Positions 59,210 through 64,000 of a stretch of 64,000 nt of DNA are shown piece by piece. Where the stretch lies: NCBI RefSeq assembly GCF_003054225.1, contig NZ_QBKQ01000001.1, forward strand, positions 806,001 through 870,000, in the 5' to 3' direction. The first letter of the stretch is position 1, and each line of letters opens with the position of its first letter. The notes below the pieces were generated by a model. That model ran no database searches and was not told where the DNA came from. It worked only from the letters and a program-made list of their open reading frames with translations. The position numbers were made by a program, and so were the translations under genes. Source of the stretch: Christiangramia gaetbulicola (GTDB lineage Bacteria > Bacteroidota > Bacteroidia > Flavobacteriales > Flavobacteriaceae).

Positions 59210-60211
59210 ATGAAAGAGACCAAAAAGATCTTATTGAACAGCAGACCGGAAGGGAAACCGGACAATTCGAATTTCAAATTCGATACTGAAAATATACCTG
59301 AACCTAAAGATGGAGAGCTACTTCTAAAATCGGTTTATGTATCTGTAGATCCATATTTAAGAGGACGTATGAGTGATGCTCCTTCTTATATTCCGCCTTT
59401 TGAAGTGAATAAACCTATAAAATCTCTGGTTGTCGCAGAAGTACTGGAGTCCAAGCATGATAACTTTAAAAAAGGTGATCATGTATCAGGCATGCTGGAC
59501 TGGAAAGAAGTACAGGTAGCCAAAGGTGAAGATATGATGAAAGTAGACAAGGAAAAAGCACCACTTTCAGCATACTTAGGGATCCTTGGAATGACCGGTC
59601 TTACGGCTTATCTGGGACTTACTGAAATTGGTAAACCTAAAGAAGGGGAAACCCTCCTGGTTTCTGGCGCTGCCGGAGCCGTTGGAAGTACTGTTGGACA
59701 GATCGGGAAAATACTCGGACTAAGAGTGGTTGGTATCGCCGGAACGGATGAAAAAGTTGAAATGCTGAAAAAGGAATTCGGTTTCGATGAAGGTATCAAT
59801 TACAATACCACCGAAAATATGAGGGAAGCGATCAAAAAAACCTGTCCAGACGGAGTTGATGTTTACTTTGACAATGTTGGTGGAGATATTTCTGACGCTG
59901 TACTTTTCAATATCAATAAATTTTCCAGGACCGTAGTTTGTGGAGCTATTTCGATATATAACGAAACCTCGATTCCGCAAAGTAACAGCGTGCAACCATT
60001 TTTGATCAAAAAAAGCTCCCTGATGCAGGGATTTGTGATCTCAGATTTTGCCGATAAACATCCGCAAGGAGTGCAGCAACTGGCCAAATGGCTTCTGGAA
60101 GGAAAGCTAACCTATACCGAAACCGTAGAAGAAGGTTTTGATAACATTCCGCAGGCATTCCTAGACCTTTTCGAAGGTAAGAACAAAGGTAAAATGGTAG
60201 TAAAAGTATAA
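59210..60211 (+). CDS. NADP-dependent oxidoreductase, CurA/prostaglandin-reductase-like
   Basis: 333 residues from ATG 59210; the frame is open to 59126 but that part lies in the regulator gene. The MDR fold shows VDPYLRGRM near the N-terminus and the NADP-binding VSGAAGAVGSTVGQIGK. YFDNVGGDISDAVL is a signature of the CurA/PTGR branch, which reduces alpha,beta-unsaturated carbonyls. There are no zinc ligands. It is directly downstream of the TetR gene, suggesting aldehyde or enone stress control. Confidence 0.92.
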   Translation: MKETKKILLNSRPEGKPDNSNFKFDTENIPEPKDGELLLKSVYVSVDPYLRGRMSDAPSYIPPFEVNKPIKSLVVAEVLESKHDNFKKGDHVSGMLDWKEVQVAKGEDMMKVDKEKAPLSAYLGILGMTGLTAYLGLTEIGKPKEGETLLVSGAAGAVGSTVGQIGKILGLRVVGIAGTDEKVEMLKKEFGFDEGINYNTTENMREAIKKTCPDGVDVYFDNVGGDISDAVLFNINKFSRTVVCGAISIYNETSIPQSNSVQPFLIKKSSLMQGFVISDFADKHPQGVQQLAKWLLEGKLTYTETVEEGFDNIPQAFLDLFEGKNKGKMVVKV

Positions 60212-60338
60212 TTGAGCTCTTTAATTAAAAGGACCTCAATTAAATAAGGATTTAATAATACTGGCTTTGAGTTTAAGCACGATTAACGCTAACAGCCAGC
60301 AAGAAAAAGAAACTAATAACTTAAAAACAGAAAAGACT

Positions 60339-61016
60339 ATGAAAGTATTATTTGTATTAACATCGCATGACGAATTGGGAGACACGGGAGAAAAAACCGG
60401 ATTCTGGGTAGAGGAATTTGCCAGCCCTTATTATACTTTACTTGATAAAGGTGCAGATATCACCGTGGCTACACCAAAAGGTGGAAAAGCTCCTATAGAT
60501 CCAAACAGTGACACCGAGGATAATCAAACAGAAGCTACAAAGCGTTTTCACAAAGATGAAGCTGCGCAAAAAGTGATCAATAACACCAAGAAATTGTCTG
60601 AGGTAAAAGCAGAAGGTTTCGACGCGGTTTTCTATCCTGGTGGACACGGACCACTTTGGGATCTTGCTAACGACAAGACCTCTATTGAACTTATCGAGAC
60701 TTTTAACCGTCAGGAAAAACCTATCGCTTTTGTATGTCACGCTCCGGCAGCATTGAAAGAAGTAAAAGGAACCGATGGTGAGCCGCTTGTAAAAGGGAAA
60801 AAAGTTACCGGCTTTACCAATAGCGAAGAAAAAGCTGTGGAGTTGACAGATGTTGTGCCTTTCCTTGTTGAGGATATGCTGAAAAAGAATGGCGGAATTT
60901 ACTCAAAAGGTGACGACTGGGCAGAATATGTTCTTGTAGATGGAAATCTTATTACAGGACAAAATCCGGCATCTTCAGAACTTGTTGCTGAAAAGCTTTA
61001 TGCGAAGTTGAAATAG
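60339..61016 (+). CDS. DJ-1/PfpI family protein (Hsp31/glyoxalase-III-like)
   Basis: 226 residues from ATG 60339. The nucleophile elbow AFVCHAPAAL holds the Cys-His pair, and the Glu is in FWVEEFASPYY. VFYPGGHGPLWDL is typical of the family, which degrades methylglyoxal or acts as a chaperone/deglycase. The frame upstream to about 60220 encodes a signal-peptide-like stretch (NKDLIILALSLSTINANSQQ) without ATG, GTG or TTG except TTG 60267. Either the protein once was secreted or an unusual start is used. It is expressed after the oxidoreductase gene. Confidence 0.88.
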   Translation: MKVLFVLTSHDELGDTGEKTGFWVEEFASPYYTLLDKGADITVATPKGGKAPIDPNSDTEDNQTEATKRFHKDEAAQKVINNTKKLSEVKAEGFDAVFYPGGHGPLWDLANDKTSIELIETFNRQEKPIAFVCHAPAALKEVKGTDGEPLVKGKKVTGFTNSEEKAVELTDVVPFLVEDMLKKNGGIYSKGDDWAEYVLVDGNLITGQNPASSELVAEKLYAKLK

Positions 61017-61038
61017 ATCGCTTAATATTCAAAATATC

Positions 61039-61070
61039 AAGCCTGCAGAAATTCTGCAGGCTTTTTTTGT
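61039..61070 (+). terminator. Terminator after the DJ-1-like gene
   Basis: AAGCCTGCAG pairs perfectly with CTGCAGGCTT around AAATT and is followed by six more T residues. Confidence 0.92.
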
Positions 61071-61194
61071 GCTTTATCAGGCCGAATCAAGCTTAAGATG
61101 ATTGTCTACTAAGCGGGAGCATAATCGCATGAAAATGTTTAATTTCGGCATCTGATTCAAAACCCATTTCAGGGGAAAACCAAAGAAAAATTCC

Positions 61195-61695
61195 ATGAAC
61201 AAACTTCAGGAAATAATTGATAAGCTTGGCCTGGAACCTCATCCGGAAGGTGGTTATTTTAAAGAGACCTATAGAAGTGAAGGTGAAATAAAATTAGATA
61301 GCCTGGGGGCAGAATTTGGTTCCAGCAGAAACTACAGCACCTGTATCTATTTTTTACTTACTTCAGATAGTTTTTCTGCCTTTCACAGAATTAAGCAGGA
61401 TGAGATCTGGCATTTTTATGATGGTTCTCCAATCAGGCTTCATGTTATTTCAGAAATGGGAGAACATACCAGCCATATTATCGGGAAAGAACTTTTGAAC
61501 GGAGAGCAACCGCAGTTGGTGGTAAAAGCCGGCGACTGGTTTGCCGCAGAAGTGATGAATAAAGATGACTTTTCGCTGGTGGGCTGTACGGTTTCGCCGG
61601 GATTCAGTTTTGAAGATTTTGAGCTTCCTTCCAGGGAGGAACTTATTTCCAAATTCCCTGAACATAAAAACCTGATCAGTCAATTCACTAAATAG
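61195..61695 (+). CDS. DUF985 cupin-domain protein
   Basis: 166 residues. LGLEPHPEGGYFKETYRS at the N-terminus and FHRIKQDEIWHFYDGSPIRLHVI are hallmarks of the DUF985/Cupin_5 family. The beta-barrel is complete (AGDWFAAEV, FSLVGCTVSPGFSFEDFEL). Function unknown; metal or sugar binding has been suggested by structure of relatives. Monocistronic by spacing. Confidence 0.88.
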   Translation: MNKLQEIIDKLGLEPHPEGGYFKETYRSEGEIKLDSLGAEFGSSRNYSTCIYFLLTSDSFSAFHRIKQDEIWHFYDGSPIRLHVISEMGEHTSHIIGKELLNGEQPQLVVKAGDWFAAEVMNKDDFSLVGCTVSPGFSFEDFELPSREELISKFPEHKNLISQFTK

Positions 61696-61753
61696 AGTCC
61701 CATAAAATTTTAAGGATCACAGGCATAGATGATCCAGGAATATTAGCATAGAA

Positions 61754-62182
61754 ATGAACGATAATTATACAGAAAACAACCAGGCAGAAACCGGAACCGA
61801 AAAAAGGACCGCTGAGAAACTTCCAGAATTTTATTCAAAAAGATTGATACTGGTATTTTCAGGCTTATTCTCTATCCTGTTCGGAACGGTATTGCTTCTA
61901 AGCAACCTTAAAAAAGCCGGGGAGAAAAAAGGAATTTACCAGGTCCTCATCTTTGTTTTTATTTATGTAGTCGGGATCATCTATACGATCCAATCGGTCA
62001 AGGCCGCATCAAACTGGTCGATTCCACTAAATATCCTGGGAGCATTAATCCTGAACGAATATTTCTGGAACAGATATTTGGGCAAAGACGTGGAATATGA
62101 AAAGAAGAGCTGGATCAAACCGGCGATCATCTCCATGTGTATTAGCATACCGGCCTTTTTAGCCCTTGTTTATTTGAGTTAA
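61754..62182 (+). CDS. Small integral membrane protein, unknown function
   Basis: 142 residues. A hydrophilic N-terminus (about 30 residues) precedes four hydrophobic helices (about 32-49, 60-78, 88-100, 122-141). The charged loop NRYLGKDVEYEKKSWIKP sits between the last two. Family not recognised. It is 4 bases upstream of the GNAT gene and likely co-transcribed. Confidence 0.65.
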   Translation: MNDNYTENNQAETGTEKRTAEKLPEFYSKRLILVFSGLFSILFGTVLLLSNLKKAGEKKGIYQVLIFVFIYVVGIIYTIQSVKAASNWSIPLNILGALILNEYFWNRYLGKDVEYEKKSWIKPAIISMCISIPAFLALVYLS

Positions 62183-62186
62183 GATC

Positions 62187-62666
62187 GTGGAGAAGAGACT
62201 CAAATTCTTTAAAGCAAGCATCTCAGATCTCGAAGAAATCCAAAAGCTATTTGTGCAGACCATAAAGGCTGCCGGCCCTGCCCATTACAACCCTGCACAA
62301 ATAAATACCTGGATTTCATCGGTGAAAAATACTTCCCGATGGACAGAAGCAATAAAAGACCAATACTTTCTACTCTCGAAAATTGAAGACACCTTAGTTG
62401 GTTTCGCTTCTCTAAAAGGTGGTTGTTATATAGACTTTATGTATGTTCATTATAAACATTTCAGAAAGGGAATTGCGAAGCAACTTTTAGCGCAACTGGA
62501 AAAGGAAGCATTGGAACTTGGGCATTATGAACTGACCGCAGATGTTAGTAAAACTGCCTTGGCTTTCTTTGAGCTAAATGGTTTTAAGATGGAAAAGGAA
62601 AATCAAAATATTAGGAATGGCGTTTTGATCACCAATTACCGGATGAAGAAGATCCTTCAGGATTAG
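62187..62666 (+). CDS. GNAT family N-acetyltransferase
   Basis: 159 residues with GTG start 62187. Motif A reads HYKHFRKGIAKQLLAQLEKEA and is followed by LTADVSKTALAFFELNGF, as in YafP/ElaA-type enzymes. An N-terminal FVQTIKAAGPAHYNPAQIN, with the conserved YxxxQ(I)xxW, points to the YafP-like branch. Substrate unknown. It is coupled to the membrane-protein gene by spacing. Confidence 0.88.
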   Translation: MEKRLKFFKASISDLEEIQKLFVQTIKAAGPAHYNPAQINTWISSVKNTSRWTEAIKDQYFLLSKIEDTLVGFASLKGGCYIDFMYVHYKHFRKGIAKQLLAQLEKEALELGHYELTADVSKTALAFFELNGFKMEKENQNIRNGVLITNYRMKKILQD

Positions 62667-62757
62667 AACACTCGTAAGGAGTTAATCCCACATATACATC
62701 AAGAAACTGTTTTTCAAAACTTTATATTAAATTAATAGCCGTAAAACCTGGTTATTA

Positions 62758-63525
62758 ATGTTGAGATTCTTCAGAAGATTAAGGCACAAACTTGTACAGG
62801 ATGGAAAATTCAGTAAATATCTGATCTATGCCGTGGGTGAGATCACCCTTGTGGTCATTGGGATCCTGATAGCCCTGGCGATCAATAACTGGAACCAGGA
62901 TCGCATTATTGCCAAGAAAGAACAGTTCTACCTGGAAGGGCTTAGGAACGTATTTCAACAGAACAAATACATGTTGCAAAACCTTGTCGAGGTCAACAGA
63001 TTGAACTACCAGAACTCCAAGAAAATTGTAGCTTTTATAGATGATTCCACGAATATTCCGGAAAAAGAACTGTCTGAATTCCTTTATAATTCCTTCTCAA
63101 ATGAGATCGCTTATAATCCAAATAACTCTTTCCTGAATGAATTGATAAATTCGGGAAGCCTGGAAGATATTTCGAATCCTGAGTTACGCATACATCTCAC
63201 CGGCTGGGAGTCTTTTATACAAAGTGTGCATCACCAGGAACTTTCCCTGGCTGCGGAACGTGAAGAAGTGCTTGATCTATTCCGAAGTAATAATGCCAGC
63301 ATTCGTACGATCCTGGACCATGTAGGCATCACCACTAAAGACATGGGATTACCACAGGCAGGAAGCTATCAGAGTAACCTGGAAATTATCAACTCGCGCG
63401 AATTTGAGAATAATTTGCTGGTGTATATACTTACAAGTATCGTTACTGAAAATCAACATTATGAGCCTCTTATGAAAGAGATCGAAAGGATCCTTGCTCT
63501 AATTGAAAATGAAATAGAAACCTAA
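62758..63525 (+). CDS. DUF6090 family membrane protein
   Basis: 255 residues. The N-terminus MLRFFRRLRHKLVQDGKFSK and the helix YAVGEITLVVIGILIALAIN followed by NWNQ define this Bacteroidetes family. One membrane anchor (about 25-45) is followed by a helical domain outside or inside the membrane. No function is known. Such genes are often present in many copies per genome. Confidence 0.88.
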   Translation: MLRFFRRLRHKLVQDGKFSKYLIYAVGEITLVVIGILIALAINNWNQDRIIAKKEQFYLEGLRNVFQQNKYMLQNLVEVNRLNYQNSKKIVAFIDDSTNIPEKELSEFLYNSFSNEIAYNPNNSFLNELINSGSLEDISNPELRIHLTGWESFIQSVHHQELSLAAEREEVLDLFRSNNASIRTILDHVGITTKDMGLPQAGSYQSNLEIINSREFENNLLVYILTSIVTENQHYEPLMKEIERILALIENEIET

Positions 63526-63581
63526 CTGTTAGCGCGTTAACCAATCCACTGGTAATTGAAAACTTTTGTAATTTGCCCTGA

Positions 63582-64000
63582 ATGGAAACTATCAAAAAAC
63601 AAATCCTGGAAACATGGTTTATAAACCATAGAACCAACCTGAAATTACTCAATTCTATTACCGAAGAATCCCTCGCCTTTACGACCTCTAAAAGAGGGGG
63701 CGGAGGTGTAGGCCACCAACTGGCGCATTTGTACAATGTGAGGTACTGGAAACTAGAAAGATTTGATAAAAACATGGTTTCAGACCTGGCAACGATCAAG
63801 GCTAGTGATGAAAAGACAATCCCTTTTTTGATCGATTGTCATAATATCACCGCAGACCTGGTCGCAGAAATGTTAAAAAAAGGAATTGAAAATGACGGGC
63901 AGGTGAAAGGCTTCAAACGCGGCGTGGTTCCGCTTCTTGGCTATTTTATTCATCATGAGGCTCATCACCGCGGCAATATCCTTTTAACTTTAAAACGTTG
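63582..64000 (+). CDS. DinB-like metal-binding four-helix protein, 3' end beyond window
   Basis: About 139 residues visible from ATG 63582 without a stop. VGHQLAHLYNVRYWKLE supplies the first His of the DinB triad, and GYFIHHEAHHRGNILLTLKR supplies the HxxxH pair. DinB-fold proteins are thiol-dependent transferases or damage-induced proteins of unknown activity. It is divergent in style from DUF6090 and probably has its own promoter. Confidence 0.85.
   Translation, partial: METIKKQILETWFINHRTNLKLLNSITEESLAFTTSKRGGGGVGHQLAHLYNVRYWKLERFDKNMVSDLATIKASDEKTIPFLIDCHNITADLVAEMLKKGIENDGQVKGFKRGVVPLLGYFIHHEAHHRGNILLTLKR

Overview
The window reads as a chromosomal segment of a marine-type Flavobacteriaceae bacterium, closest in flavour to Gramella/Christiangramia. 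The reasons are Bacteroidetes protein families (DUF4286, DUF6090, Bor-like and lipocalin-like lipoproteins, an OlsF-like acyltransferase, HTTM protein, ligase-associated repair genes), scarce Shine-Dalgarno sequences, TAnnTTTG-type -7 promoter elements and the gene order rplY-pth-ribF-HTTM-serS-TPR-DUF4286-rsmA-mgtE. This assignment comes from recognition only, not from a database search. No rRNA, tRNA, CRISPR array, transposase or integrase gene was seen.

Region 1 (1-13 kb): the start of glyS, a coiled-coil membrane protein, a comF-like gene, an Ig-like lipoprotein, an omega-amidase-type nitrilase and a YagU-like protein. A ligase-associated DNA repair module follows (Lhr-type helicase, ATP-dependent DNA ligase, metallo-beta-lactamase exonuclease). 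A membrane protein and a CotH-like secreted protein interrupt it.

Region 2 (13-30.9 kb): core metabolism and translation. It holds a TerB-like gene, fbp, two tandem GNAT acetyltransferases coupled to aspartate kinase, a bifunctional OlsF-like acyltransferase, an NmrA-like SDR, a VOC protein, a 2-hydroxyacid dehydrogenase, mgtE, rsmA, DUF4286, a TPR protein, serS, an HTTM protein, ribF, pth and rplY. The start codon of the TPR gene lies inside a terminator-like hairpin.

Region 3 (30.9-34.6 kb): ppx/gppA stands in opposite orientation between rplY and prs. Near-identical palindromic intergenic repeats lie on both sides of it.

Region 4 (34.6-43.8 kb): an AT-rich accessory block. It starts with a SIR2 + HerA gene pair of the phage-defence type. 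A 132-bp two-armed palindromic element that resembles an integron attC site follows directly. Then come eight small plus-strand genes, nearly all for exported, lipidated or membrane proteins of unknown function, and a minus-strand lipocalin-like lipoprotein.

Region 5 (43.9-52 kb): an MFS transporter, an alpha/beta hydrolase lipoprotein, and a tightly overlapping five-gene operon. The operon encodes a squalene/phytoene-synthase-like enzyme, a CrtC/AttH-like protein, an ABC ATPase, an ABC permease and a 625-residue membrane protein with an Lgt-like C-terminal half. I propose that it makes and exports or attaches an isoprenoid lipid; this is the best candidate here for an undescribed system.

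Region 6 (52-64 kb): katG, a transglutaminase-like protein lacking the usual cysteine, a large MscS channel, a TetR regulator with a palindromic operator beside an oxidoreductase and a DJ-1/PfpI protein, a DUF985 cupin, a GNAT enzyme, a DUF6090 protein and the start of a DinB-like gene.
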